From assembly GCF_013348805.1 (NCBI RefSeq), contig NZ_CP054690.1:3348001-3412000 (forward strand): a DNA stretch of 64,000 nt. Direction: 5' to 3'. Made by a program: the position numbers and the translations under genes. This document shows positions 9,319-18,027 of the stretch, one piece after another. The notes beneath the pieces were generated by a model. The model was not told the origin of the DNA and made no database searches. It was given only the letters and a program-made list of their open reading frames with translations. The number at the start of each line of letters is the position of its first letter. Position 1 is the stretch's first letter. Source of the stretch: Rhodococcus sp. W8901 (GTDB taxonomy: Bacteria; Actinomycetota; Actinomycetes; Mycobacteriales; Mycobacteriaceae).

Positions 9319-9485
9319 GTGCAAACCGAATGGGCCTACCGGCAGGTCTTCACCACCAACGCCGAACGCGCCGCGGCACTTGCACCCTAGCTCAAGCGCG
9401 GCAACACTCGACGACGCCACAGCGCACTCGGAGGCCTTCCTCCAATCAGCCGCCTGGCACCAACCTGGTGGCCGGGTACAGCTAG
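9319..9485 (+). pseudogene. Relic of an IS481-family transposase C-terminus
   Basis: The plus strand reads VQTEWAYRQVFTTNAERAAA, then a TAG in place of a Trp codon, then RRRHSALGGLPPISRL. A one-base shift is needed to reach the typical ending TNLVAGYS and stop. This is the C-terminal signature of IS481 transposases. The stop plus frameshift show it is dead. It is on the opposite strand from the other IS481 relic 600 bp away. Confidence 0.75.
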
Positions 9486-9511
9486 TACCGCAACCACAGT
9501 TTGTGATGTCG
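9482..9511. repeat. Relic of an IS701-type terminal repeat
   Basis: CTAGTACCGCAACCACAG followed by TTTGTGATGTCG matches, with two differences, the left end of the complete element at 27776 including the CTAG target (27772 onward). No transposase gene or matching right end is found nearby, so this is probably the trace of a deleted copy. Confidence 0.6.
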
Positions 9512-9881
9512 GCCCGTCGCCGATAACGCTCGTCGTCGCGGAAGCGGCCGACGCGTGCCAGTGGGACGGCACCCCGTAGCACCCTTCGGGGTGATCGCCC
9601 ATCTCCGGCGCCCAGACCTCGGTAGGTCAATGAATCCCGCACAGGCACAGCAGTTCTCGCTGGTGCCGAATTTCTCGCGTCACAGCCGTGGCGGTCGTCG
9701 ACTGCGCCGGGCCGTTGGGTTCGTTTCGCCGTGGGCGCGCCCATCAGCTTCAGGGTCTCTGTACAGCAGAGCGGTGTTGCCATCTGAGGAAAACTTGCCT
9801 ACGTTATGAGCGCAACGGGTGTGATCGGCGTCTCATCTTGCATCACTCGTGAAGTGCATTAGTTGTCGCGTAGGAGGTTCA

Positions 9882-11225
9882 ATGTCCATCGACGTCCTCG
9901 GAATCGTCGTTCTCGCACTCATATTCGCGCTCGGGACATGGCGGTCGGTCAATCTCGGTGCGCTGGCGCTGATCGGAGCGGTGGCGGTCGGCACGCTGGT
10001 TGCAGGAGTTGGACTCGACGAGATCTACGAAGGGTTCCCGGCCGATATCTTCGTGCTTCTGGTGGGAATGACCTTCCTGTTCGGCGTCGCCACGGCCAAC
10101 GGCACCGTCGAATGGGTCGTAGACCGAGCTGCCCACCGCGTAGGAGACCATGCGAAGGTGCTGCCCTGGGTGCTCTTCGCAGTCGCTGCGGTGCCGACTA
10201 CGGCCGGAGCGCTGGGGCCGGCCGGCGTCGCCATCCTCGCTCCTCTGGGTCTTCGACTCTCACAGCGGTACAACATCAATCCGGTCCTGACCAGTTTGAT
10301 GATCGTTCACGGTTCCGCGGTCGGGAACTTCTCGCCGGTCAATGTCCTCGGGGCTATCGTCAACCAGACGATGGAACGAGAAGGCCTGTCGTCGAATCCG
10401 CTGCTGTTGTTCGCCGGCAACCTGGCATTCAACGTCATGCTCGGCGGAGTGATCTACTGGATCTACGGCGGCGCGCTTCGCCGCCGCGGCGCTGATCGCT
10501 CGGACACCACTTCCGGGTTGCCGGACCCGACCGGCGGCGACGTCGCGCAGGTGCCGGATGGTTCCGGCGCCGTTGCGGTGCAGGGAGCGGCGGCCACGAC
10601 GATCGCACCTTCCCGAAGCCTGCCCACACTCACGTCCCCGCAGATCGTCACCATCGGAGCCGTCCTGGTCGTGGTCGCGGGCGCCATGATCTTCGGGTTG
10701 GACATCGGCGTGTTGGCATTGACCGCCGCGGTGGTGTTGCGGCTGGTCACGCCGAAATCGAGTGAAGGAGCAGAGAAATCGATCTCGTGGAACGTTGTGC
10801 TCTTGATGTGCGGAATCATCACCTATGTCGCGCTGCTGCAGCACATCGGGACGATAGGTCGGATCGGTCACGCCGTCGCCGGCTTGAGTCTGCCTCTCCT
10901 CGCCGCATTCATCATCTGCCTCATCGCCGCAACGGTTTCCGCGTTCGCGTCCAGTGCGGGCACACTCGGAGCCTTGATTCCACTCTCCGTTCCGCTGTTG
11001 GCACAGGGGGAAGTTCCCGTGCTCGGATTGATCATCGCGCTGGCGGTGTCCGCCACGGCCGTCGACGCGACCCCCTTCTCCACCGTGGGCGCATTGACGG
11101 TCGCCAACGCCCCGGTCTCTCAGCAGCAACGCATCTTCAGTGGCATTCTGCGATGGGGTCTGTCGATGATCATCGTCGCACCGGTCGCCGCATGGCTGAT
11201 GTTCGTGCTCGTCCCGAGCCTGTGA
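9882..11225 (+). CDS. MatC-like dicarboxylate/malonate carrier
   Basis: A 447-residue integral membrane protein with about 11-12 hydrophobic segments. The N-terminus (SVNLGALALIGAVAVGTLVA, then GFPADIFVLLVGMTFLFGVA) is the MatC N-terminal domain of the DASS/ion-transporter superfamily. A second transport half after residue 250 is separated by a Gly/Ala/Asp-rich cytoplasmic loop. MatC proteins import malonate or related dicarboxylates. The ATG at 9882 follows AGGAGG at optimal spacing, so I prefer it to an upstream ATG in the same frame. It has no co-oriented metabolic partner, so the substrate is open. Confidence 0.8.
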   Translation: MSIDVLGIVVLALIFALGTWRSVNLGALALIGAVAVGTLVAGVGLDEIYEGFPADIFVLLVGMTFLFGVATANGTVEWVVDRAAHRVGDHAKVLPWVLFAVAAVPTTAGALGPAGVAILAPLGLRLSQRYNINPVLTSLMIVHGSAVGNFSPVNVLGAIVNQTMEREGLSSNPLLLFAGNLAFNVMLGGVIYWIYGGALRRRGADRSDTTSGLPDPTGGDVAQVPDGSGAVAVQGAAATTIAPSRSLPTLTSPQIVTIGAVLVVVAGAMIFGLDIGVLALTAAVVLRLVTPKSSEGAEKSISWNVVLLMCGIITYVALLQHIGTIGRIGHAVAGLSLPLLAAFIICLIAATVSAFASSAGTLGALIPLSVPLLAQGEVPVLGLIIALAVSATAVDATPFSTVGALTVANAPVSQQQRIFSGILRWGLSMIIVAPVAAWLMFVLVPSL

Positions 11226-11384
11226 TCCTGCGTTAGTGTTCTGAGTCAGGAATTGCATTCACAATTGCCGAATGGGCGAATGGCGCGTACCGGGTGGCCG
11301 AAGGCCGAGTTGACACAACGCGGTCCCGTGCGACACCACGCCCACTGGATACCGCACTCGAAGCAGCCAGGGGGCGAGTCTGAC

Positions 11385-11506
11385 GGTTTCTCGTTCCACG
11401 AGTCCATCACCGTGTTGTGGTAGCGGTTGCCTTTGCATGACATCGACTGCGTCGCACCGGCATCGGCCAGCAACCGTCGCCAGGACCGATGCTGATACTG
11501 GGCGGA
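11385..11506 (-). pseudogene. Relic of an IS3-family transposase (OrfB)
   Basis: The minus strand reads QYQHRSWRRLLADAGATQSM followed by SCKGNRYHNTVMDSW. This resembles the IS3 integrase segment SMSRKGNCYDNAVMESW around the catalytic Glu, which is Asp here. No other part of the transposase is present and the flanking sequence is unrelated. Confidence 0.65.
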
Positions 11507-11546
11507 TTCAACCGGTGGTCGCAACACCTTGATGACGGAGGTGTTG

Positions 11547-11790
11547 ATGGGCAGGCCAGCGGGATGGATGAAGGATCTCACGGGCCGGTCGCCGATGAGG
11601 TCGCCTGGCGCACCGTCGCATCGACGGGAGGAGGAGATTGTGCTACTGAAGGCCCAGGGAGCTGGGGTGCGTGAGATCGCCCGGGCGGTGGGACGGGATC
11701 CGTCGACCATCTCACGGGAGCTGCGTCGCAACGCGGCAACCGCGGCGGCAAACTGGACTACCGGGCTACGGTGGCGCAGTCCACGACAGT
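11547..11790 (+). pseudogene. Truncated IS30-family transposase
   Basis: The frame starts MGRPAGWMKDLTGRSPMRSP, GAPSHRREEE, then jumps to LLKAQGAGVREIARAVGRDP and STISRELRRNAA. This is the N-terminal helix-turn-helix region of IS30 transposases with an internal deletion of about 45 residues. After RRNAA a frameshift is needed to follow the family (RGGKLDYRATVAQ). The catalytic domain is absent. Confidence 0.75.
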
Positions 11791-11824
11791 CAGGACAACA
11801 CGAAGCCCCGTCATCCTTGACTAC

Positions 11825-11864
11825 CTGCTCCGGTCCGTCGACGGGTGCCGACGGACCGAAGCAG
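11825..11864 (-). terminator. Stem-loop downstream of the glycosyltransferase operon
   Basis: CTGCTCCGGTCCGTCG (11825-11840) pairs with 11849-11864 over 16 bp with one mismatch and an 8-nt loop. It lies 28 bp past the stop codon of the minus-strand glycosyltransferase, the right place for a transcription terminator, although no T-run follows. Confidence 0.55.
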
Positions 11865-11891
11865 GTGATCGCAGCGGTGCGCGTACGCGCC

Positions 11892-14045
11892 CTACCTCGC
11901 TCCTGTCAGGGGCGCGGTCAGGTCGTACATCGGCATCCCGTCGACAGTGGTCGACGCGAAGTTCTGCTTCACCCATTCGGTGATCTGTGCGCCTGTGCCG
12001 ACGCCGCCGGGTCCTATCCCGGCCATTTCCATGCCGTCGCCGATGAAGTAGTGGATCCGGCCCTCGGCCACGTACCGCTGGAACTGCGCGAGGGTCGGCG
12101 AGGGATCGGTACCGTTGAACCCGCCGATCGGCATCACAGGGCGGCCGGTGGCCAGCTGGTAGCCGGCGGCGCTGTTCGAGCCGGTCGTAGCGGCCGCCCA
12201 GGTGTACCGGTCTGCGTCATGTTCGAGCAGTTTGGTCATCTCAGCGCTGGGCTCGCTGCCGTGCAGCAACCCGCCGCCGGGGCCACCCCCAATCTGATCT
12301 AGCCCGACTGGCTGGCTTCCCGCAGGTGCTGCCGGCTGGTTCCCGGCGGGGCCGCCCGGCGCGGACCCCGGGCCGGGGGCCCCGGTGGCAGGGCCGGGCG
12401 ACGGGATCACCACCGCCCCGCCTGGGCCGACGACAATCAAGCCCGCGCCGGAATACTCGGCAAGGTCGAATGGCAGGGCCGAGTCGCTGGGCCCTGCGGT
12501 GGGTATCGCGCCCCCGTGTGGGGTCCTGATGGTGTCGGCCGCGTACGCGGCCGGGCCCGCCAGCCCGGTGAGCACCGCCGCCGCCGCGGTCGCCGCTGCC
12601 AGCCGCCCGCTCAGGCGCGGCCACAGCAGTGCCACCGCCGCGAGTATCCCGACCACCAGCACCACCCAGCGCAGCCAGGGCAGGAAGGATTCGCTGCGCC
12701 CGAGCAACTCCCACGACCATACGGCGGTCGCGGCAAGGGCGCCCGCCAGCACGACGCGGACCCGCCAGTCGGTGCGCCGCCGCCAGGCCAGTACCGCACC
12801 CGCGCCGACCAGAGCGCCGACCTGCGGGGCCATCGCGATTGTGTAGTACGAGTGGAAGATTCCGGCCATGAAGCTGAACACCAGTCCGGTGACAAGCAGC
12901 CAGGACCCGAACAGCACGAACGCCGCCCGTCCGGGATCGATACGGGCACTCCTGCCGCACAACACGATTCCGATCACGCCGAGGATGAGCGCGGCTGGTA
13001 TCAGCCAGGAGATCTGACCGCCCTGCTCGAGGTCGAACATCCGGGTGATCCCGGTACTCCCCCACGTCCCGCCGGGGCCACCGGCCGGCAGTTCACCCAA
13101 TGGGGGCACACCGGCGGCCGCGCCCGGTCCACCGACCGGCAGTTCACCCGATGGGGGCATCCCGGCGGTCTCTGCGCCCGTTCCCAAGTTCATGAGGGCG
13201 CTGCCGAGTTCGTTGCCGTTCAGGCGGCCGAGGCCGTTGTAGCCGAGGGTCAGCTCCAGGATCGAGTTGTTTTGTGAGCCGCCGATCCAAGGCCTGGACT
13301 CGGCGGGCCACAGCTCGACCGTCAGCAGCCACCAGCCGGCGGCGACGACCATCGCGGCCAGTGCCGCGAACAGTTGCGCGATCCGGGCGCCGAGGCGGGG
13401 CGGCCCGAACAGCAGGTAGGTCAGCGCGAGTGGCGGCACCACCAGCATCACCTGCAGCTGTTTGGTGAGGAAGCCCAGCCCCACCAGCGCGCCGGTCAGG
13501 ACCAGCCAACGGGTGCGGCCGTCCTGCACCGCCCGCAGCAGCGCCCAGGCCGAGGCCGTCATGAGCAGCACCAGCAGCGCGTCAGGGTTGTTGAACCGGA
13601 ACATCAGCACGGCCACCGGTGTCAATGCCAGCACCAGCCCGGCGAGCAGTCCTGCGGCTGCGCCGAAGAACCGCCGCACCGTCGCCCACAAGAGCGCGAC
13701 TGTGGCGACGCCCATCAGTGCCTGCGGCACCAGGATCGCCCACGAGCTGAGCCCGAACAGCCGCACCGACAGCGCCATCACCCACAGCGAGGCGGGCGGC
13801 TTGTCCACGGTGATCGAGTTCGCGGCGTCCGACGAGCCGAAGAAGAAGGCCTTCCAGGACTCCGAACCCGCCTGCACCGCAGCGGAATAGAACGAGTTGG
13901 CCCAGCCGGAGGCGCCGAGTCCCCACATGTAGGCCACCGCGGTCCCGATCAGCAGCGCCGCCAGCAGCCACGGCTCGGGGTTGCGGCGACGCGGGGTCGG
14001 CTCGGGCGCCGCGGCCTGCATCGACGTGGCTTCGACGGTGGTCAC
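11892..14045 (-). CDS. GT39/ArnT-like membrane glycosyltransferase
   Basis: A 717-residue protein. After a short cytoplasmic N-terminus it reads YMWGLGASGWANSFYSAAVQ then KAFFFGSSDAANSITVDKPP, typical of ArnT/PMT-type transferases with the acidic/DKPP loop. About ten or more membrane helices follow, then a Gly/Pro-rich segment and a globular C-terminal domain (from about residue 590) facing outside. These enzymes move mannose or other sugars from polyprenyl carriers to lipids or proteins. GTG 14043-14045 follows GAAGGAG; the upstream open frame is discarded. Its start overlaps the preceding gene's stop (GTGA), indicating translational coupling with the GT2-GtrA enzyme that probably makes its lipid-linked donor. 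Confidence 0.85.
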   Translation of the reverse strand: MTTVEATSMQAAAPEPTPRRRNPEPWLLAALLIGTAVAYMWGLGASGWANSFYSAAVQAGSESWKAFFFGSSDAANSITVDKPPASLWVMALSVRLFGLSSWAILVPQALMGVATVALLWATVRRFFGAAAGLLAGLVLALTPVAVLMFRFNNPDALLVLLMTASAWALLRAVQDGRTRWLVLTGALVGLGFLTKQLQVMLVVPPLALTYLLFGPPRLGARIAQLFAALAAMVVAAGWWLLTVELWPAESRPWIGGSQNNSILELTLGYNGLGRLNGNELGSALMNLGTGAETAGMPPSGELPVGGPGAAAGVPPLGELPAGGPGGTWGSTGITRMFDLEQGGQISWLIPAALILGVIGIVLCGRSARIDPGRAAFVLFGSWLLVTGLVFSFMAGIFHSYYTIAMAPQVGALVGAGAVLAWRRRTDWRVRVVLAGALAATAVWSWELLGRSESFLPWLRWVVLVVGILAAVALLWPRLSGRLAAATAAAAVLTGLAGPAAYAADTIRTPHGGAIPTAGPSDSALPFDLAEYSGAGLIVVGPGGAVVIPSPGPATGAPGPGSAPGGPAGNQPAAPAGSQPVGLDQIGGGPGGGLLHGSEPSAEMTKLLEHDADRYTWAAATTGSNSAAGYQLATGRPVMPIGGFNGTDPSPTLAQFQRYVAEGRIHYFIGDGMEMAGIGPGGVGTGAQITEWVKQNFASTTVDGMPMYDLTAPLTGAR

Positions 14046-15277
14046 CGGGCGGCTCCTTCGAGGTGGTTTCGGAACACCCGACGCAGGGCGACGAAACGAG
14101 TGAGAGTGGCAATCAGATTCGCGGCCACCAGCACCGCCAACTCGAGATGCTTGGAGGCGTCGGGCAGCCAGTGGTGCAGGGCAAACAGGGATCCGCTGGT
14201 CAGAGCCAGGCCGACCGCGAACACCGCGAGGCCCTGGGCCTGGTGTTTGGCGGCATCCGCGCGGCCGCGCACTCCGAAGGTGAACGCCCGGTTGGCTGCG
14301 GTGTTGAGCACCGCGGTGATCAGCAGCGCGACGAGATTCGCCGCCTGGGCACCGATCACGGGATGCAGTGCCAGGTAGAGCACCGCGTACGCGACGGTCG
14401 AGGCGGCCCCGACCGCGGCGAACCGGACCAGCTGCCCGACCATGCCGTGCGGCACCCCCGGCACCAGCGGCTCGCGGCCGAGGCTGGTGCGTAACGCGGC
14501 GACCGGCAGAGCGCCGGTGGCCAGTGCCCGGCCGACCCGGAGCACGCCCTTCAAGTCGGCGACCGCGGTCGAGACGATGTCGACGGTGCTGTCGGGGTCG
14601 TCGACCCAGTCCACCGGCACCTCGTGGATGCGGAGCCCCACCCGCTCGGCGAGCACCAGCAGCTCGGTGTCGAAGAACCAGCCGGTGTCCTCCACCAGCG
14701 GCAGCAGCTGTCGGGCGACGTCGGTGCGCATCGCCTTGAATCCGCACTGGGCGTCGGAAAACTTCGCCCGTAGCGCACCGCGCAGGATCAGGTTGTAACA
14801 GCGCGAGATCGCCTCACGCTTCGGCCCACGCACCACACGGGAGGAGCGCGTGAGCCGCGAGCCGATCGCGACGTCGGAGTGTCCCGACACCAGCGGCGCC
14901 ACCAGCGGAAGCAGCGCGTTGAGATCGGTGGACAGGTCTACGTCCATGTAGGCGACGACCTCCGAGTCGGAGGCGCTCCACACGGTGCGCAGTGCTCGGC
15001 CGCGGCCCTTCTCGTCGAGGTGCACCACACGGACGGAGTCGAACTCCTCCGCCAGCCGGTTCGCCACCGCGAGCGTCGCGTCGGTGCTGGCGTTGTCCGC
15101 CACCGTGATCCGGCTCGGATATGGGACGGATCCGTCCAAGTACGCGCGCAGCCTGCGCACGCAGGGCTCGAGGTCGCGTTCCTCGTTGTAGACAGGGATC
15201 ACCAGGTCGAGAGTGACGGTGTCCGTACGGTCGGGCGGCGGCCGATCTCGTTGGTGGAAAATCGATTTCGTCGTCAT
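14042..15277 (-). CDS. GT2 polyprenyl-phosphate sugar synthase fused to a GtrA domain
   Basis: A 411-residue two-domain protein. The first 240 residues are a GT2 (DPM1/GtrB-like) domain: LDLVIPVYNEERDLEPCV, ADNASTDAT and the metal site YMDVDLSTDL. From about residue 280 four hydrophobic helices form a GtrA-like domain (LVRFAAVGAASTVAYAVLYL). Together they should make a polyprenyl-phosphate hexose and help flip it. The start MTTKSIFHQ lacks a strong ribosome site; longer versions are possible but compositionally unlikely. It is directly coupled to the GT39-like gene, and 160 bp downstream of the histidine kinase gene. Confidence 0.85.
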   Translation of the reverse strand: MTTKSIFHQRDRPPPDRTDTVTLDLVIPVYNEERDLEPCVRRLRAYLDGSVPYPSRITVADNASTDATLAVANRLAEEFDSVRVVHLDEKGRGRALRTVWSASDSEVVAYMDVDLSTDLNALLPLVAPLVSGHSDVAIGSRLTRSSRVVRGPKREAISRCYNLILRGALRAKFSDAQCGFKAMRTDVARQLLPLVEDTGWFFDTELLVLAERVGLRIHEVPVDWVDDPDSTVDIVSTAVADLKGVLRVGRALATGALPVAALRTSLGREPLVPGVPHGMVGQLVRFAAVGAASTVAYAVLYLALHPVIGAQAANLVALLITAVLNTAANRAFTFGVRGRADAAKHQAQGLAVFAVGLALTSGSLFALHHWLPDASKHLELAVLVAANLIATLTRFVALRRVFRNHLEGAAR

Positions 15278-15437
15278 GGCCGCAATGGTGCTGAACGAAC
15301 CTGTGATGGCTCTGGACTGCGGCTGGCAGCTTCCTGTGCGCGCTCGCCGCGCTGGGTGGTACGGCGTAGGCGGGAGTATGGCTCCGAGAACCCGCTGCGC
15401 GAGCGTGGTCACGGAGCCACTGCCCCCGATGGAGCGT

Positions 15438-16868
15438 TCAGTCTTGCCGCTCGATCCGCGGCAGCAGCACCCGGAACACCGCGCCCTCCCCCTCGGCGGA
15501 CTCCAGGGTGACGGTGCCACCGTGCGCGGACACCAGCGCCGCGACGATGGACAGGCCCAGCCCGCTACCGCCGCTGCTCCGGTTTCGTGAGGCGTCGACC
15601 CGGTAGAACCGCTCGAACACCCGCTCGGCCGCTTCCGGGCCCAGTCCTGGACCGGTGTCGGCGACCTCGAGCACCGCGTTCGGCCCCTCCGTGCCGACCC
15701 GCACCATCACCTCGGCGTCCTCCGGTGTGTGGCTCAGGGCGTTGCCGACCAGGTTGCCGAGTACCTGACGCAGCCGCGCCACGTCACCGAGGACCTCGGC
15801 CAGCCCTGGGCCGCCGAGCACCTCGAGGCCGATCCGCCGCCCGGGAGCCACGGCCCGCGCGTCGTGGACCGCGTCCGAGGCCACCGCGAGCAGATCCACC
15901 GGGGCCCGCTCGATCGGGCGCTCGGCGTCGAGGCGTGCGAGCATCAGCAGGTCCTCGACCAGCAGACCCATCCGGGCGGCCTGCCCTTCGATCCGTGCCA
16001 TCACCACCGCGGTGTCGGTCATCGCGCCCTGCCGGTACAGTTCGGCGAATCCGCGGATCGTGGTCAGCGGGGTACGCAGCTCGTGACTGGCGTCGGCGAC
16101 GAACCGGCGCATCTTCTCCTCCGACCGGCGCGCCGAGTCCTCAGACGCCGCGGTGGCCGCGAACGCGGTTTGGATCTGCGCCAGCATCCCGTTGAGCGCG
16201 GCCGACAGCCGCCCCACCTCGGTCCCGGCGCCGCGGTGGTCGGGGACCCGGCGGTCCAAGTCGCCCGCCGCGATAGCTGCGGCAGTGTGCTCGACCTCGA
16301 CGAGCGGACGCAGGCTCCGCCGCACAACGAAATAGCCGAGCACCCCCAGGACCAGCAGCACCACGGCCCCGATCACGACCTGGAGGATCACCAGTCGCTG
16401 CACGGTGTCGTCGACGTCGGACAGACTCACCGCCACCGTCACCTTGCCCATCGGCGAGGAGTTGGCCAGCGCCCGCCAGCGCTGCCCGGGGTCACCGACA
16501 GAGCCGACCGTGACCGGCTCCGGCCCCAGGTCCTGCGGTAGATCTGGTTGTTTGAAGTCGTCGTTGATGACCAACTGGGTCTGGCCGGCGGGGGCCTGGG
16601 TGAGGACGAAGAAGGGGGTCGGTGGCCGGTCGGGCGCGGGCAGCGGTAGCGGCAGTGTCATCGGCGGCAGCGGCGACAGAGCCTCGGGTTTCGCCCACCC
16701 GTGCGCCGCGTCGCGCAGCGTCGCGTCGGTGCGGGCGATCAACGAGTTCTCCAGCGACGAGGTAACCGCCACCCCCGACGCGAACAACCCGAGACCCGCG
16801 AGGAGCACGAGTGCGGCCATCAGCATGAACCGCAATGGGATCTGACGGACCCGGCGCCCCACCACCAT
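15438..16868 (-). CDS. Sensor histidine kinase
   Basis: A 476-residue kinase with a transmembrane helix near residues 13-35, an extracellular loop rich in Pro/Leu, a second helix near 165-185, HAMP, then HisKA with ASHELRTPLTTIRGFAEL (phospho-His) and a HATPase domain with N-box LGNLVGNALSHT, DTGPGLG and GSGLGLSIV. It autophosphorylates in response to an envelope signal and passes phosphate to the response regulator encoded 2 bp upstream. The extracellular loop has no recognised sensor domain. Genes downstream encode glycosyltransferases that it may control. Confidence 0.93.
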   Translation of the reverse strand: MVVGRRVRQIPLRFMLMAALVLLAGLGLFASGVAVTSSLENSLIARTDATLRDAAHGWAKPEALSPLPPMTLPLPLPAPDRPPTPFFVLTQAPAGQTQLVINDDFKQPDLPQDLGPEPVTVGSVGDPGQRWRALANSSPMGKVTVAVSLSDVDDTVQRLVILQVVIGAVVLLVLGVLGYFVVRRSLRPLVEVEHTAAAIAAGDLDRRVPDHRGAGTEVGRLSAALNGMLAQIQTAFAATAASEDSARRSEEKMRRFVADASHELRTPLTTIRGFAELYRQGAMTDTAVVMARIEGQAARMGLLVEDLLMLARLDAERPIERAPVDLLAVASDAVHDARAVAPGRRIGLEVLGGPGLAEVLGDVARLRQVLGNLVGNALSHTPEDAEVMVRVGTEGPNAVLEVADTGPGLGPEAAERVFERFYRVDASRNRSSGGSGLGLSIVAALVSAHGGTVTLESAEGEGAVFRVLLPRIERQD

Positions 16869-16870
16869 GC

Positions 16871-17572
16871 CTACCGCTGCTCGCGCATGACGTAGCCGAC
16901 GCCGCGCAACGTGTGGATCAACCGTTTCTCCCCGGTGTCGATCTTTCGGCGCAGGTACGACACGTACGTCTCGACCACCCCGACCTCACCGCCGAAGTCG
17001 TAGTGCCACACGTGGTCGAGGATCCGCTGCTTGCTCAGCACCACACCGGCGTTGACCATGAAGTACCGCAGAAGGGTGAATTCAGTCGGGGACAACGAGG
17101 CCGTCTCGCCCGCCTTCCACACCTCATGTGTTTCGTCGTCGAGTTCGAGGTCGGCAAAGCGGATCCGCGCGGGATCGACCTGCTCGTCACGCGAAGCCCG
17201 CCGCAGGATCACCCGTAGTCGGGCGACCACCTCCTCCAGGCTGAATGGCTTGGTCACATAGTCGTCGGCGCCCAGAGCGAGGCCGGCGAGCTTGTCGTCG
17301 ACAGTAACGCGGGCGGTCAGGAACAACACCGGGGCGTCCACACCGTCGGCGCGCAGTCGACGCAGCAGTCCGAAGCCATCCATGCCCGGCATCGTCACGT
17401 CGACGATCAGCGCGTCCGGCCGGAACGCGCGCGCCCGGTCGAGCCCCTCACATCCGTTGGCGGCCGTCTCCACCTCGAAGCTCTGAAACCGTAGGCTCAC
17501 GGACAGCAACTCGACGATGGTCGGCTCATCGTCGACGATCAATACCCGGGCCGCGGGCTTGGTAACACTCAC
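16871..17572 (-). CDS. OmpR-family response regulator
   Basis: A 233-residue protein: receiver domain with DDE near the N-terminus, phospho-acceptor in LIVDVTMPGMDG and TKPF Lys, then an OmpR-type winged helix (LSPTEFTLLRYFMVNAG, VVETYVSYLRRKID). I chose the GTG at 17570-17572 (VSVTKPAARVLIVDDE); the longer open frame upstream is compositionally non-coding. The sequence belongs to the TrcR/PrrA/TcrX type. It and the kinase form an operon (2-bp gap). It is divergent from a PadR gene. Confidence 0.93.
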   Translation of the reverse strand: MSVTKPAARVLIVDDEPTIVELLSVSLRFQSFEVETAANGCEGLDRARAFRPDALIVDVTMPGMDGFGLLRRLRADGVDAPVLFLTARVTVDDKLAGLALGADDYVTKPFSLEEVVARLRVILRRASRDEQVDPARIRFADLELDDETHEVWKAGETASLSPTEFTLLRYFMVNAGVVLSKQRILDHVWHYDFGGEVGVVETYVSYLRRKIDTGEKRLIHTLRGVGYVMREQR

Positions 17573-17660
17573 CCGGCCATCATCGGCGCAGCTCCTGGCC
17601 ACAGCCTGGACGTTCGCTGTGAACTTCCTGTGAGCCGCCCAGGGATCCGCTCCGACGCCA

Positions 17661-17711
17661 CATGCACTGTAGATGCATGGTGATGACAAATGCGCATCTC
17701 TATGTATAGAG
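17661..17711 (+). promoter_or_regulatory. Dyads in front of the padR-type gene
   Basis: Two inverted repeats lie in the 146-bp divergent region: CATGCA (17661-17666) with TGCATG (17674-17679), and CTCTAT (17698-17703) with ATAGAG (17706-17711). The second overlaps a likely -10 element (TATAGA, 17705-17710) only about 8 bp before the ATG at 17719. It is therefore a good candidate for a PadR autoregulatory operator, and the mRNA may be leaderless. Confidence 0.5.
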
Positions 17712-17718
17712 TTAGGCC

Positions 17719-18027
17719 ATGAGTACGCGATTACGTAGGACGCCGGCAACGCTCGCCGTTCTCGCTGAACTGTCGAGTTCCGCCGGTCCGATATGGGGAT
17801 TGCAGATAGTGCGCGAGACGGGACGTCCTGCTGGAAGCGTCTATCCGATCCTCGCCCGCCTCGAAGAGGCAGGGTGGGTGGAGTCCGCGTGGGAGACCGA
17901 TCAGGCTCACTCAGGACCACGGCGGCGCTACTACACCCTCACCCACGACGGCCGGGCACGCGCGACGGCGATGCTCGCGCCGGCGACTCCCGCACCGGCT
18001 GCGATCTATCGAGCGAGGTTGGCATGA
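17719..18027 (+). CDS. PadR-family transcriptional regulator
   Basis: A 102-residue winged-helix protein: TLAVLAELSSSAGPIWGLQI then GSVYPILARLEEAGWVESAW and GPRRRYYTLTHDGRARA, the PadR wing. It is short, with only the DNA-binding domain and a brief tail (PadR subfamily 2). Such regulators repress their own operon. No good ribosome site precedes the ATG, in line with a leaderless transcript. It overlaps the next gene by ATGA, so the two proteins are made together. Confidence 0.9.
   Translation: MSTRLRRTPATLAVLAELSSSAGPIWGLQIVRETGRPAGSVYPILARLEEAGWVESAWETDQAHSGPRRRYYTLTHDGRARATAMLAPATPAPAAIYRARLA

Larger units (their letters stand above)
7287..9881. other. Gene-poor stretch with insertion-sequence debris
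   Basis: About 2.6 kb without a convincing full-length gene. It holds a strong hairpin, one plausible small membrane-protein gene, two short IS481-type integrase relics on opposite strands and a relic of an IS701-type terminus (each listed separately). The part around 7600-7740 is more AT-rich than its surroundings and contains a 9-bp inverted repeat (TTCGTTTGC at 7682-7690, complement at 7728-7736). The remaining open frames have no ribosome sites and no recognisable sequence. Confidence 0.6.

Noticed and set aside
11892-14747. Longer N-terminus for the GT39-like gene
   Set aside because: The extra 234 codons overlap the GT2-GtrA gene and are a shadow of it; a GTG with a good ribosome site gives the family length.
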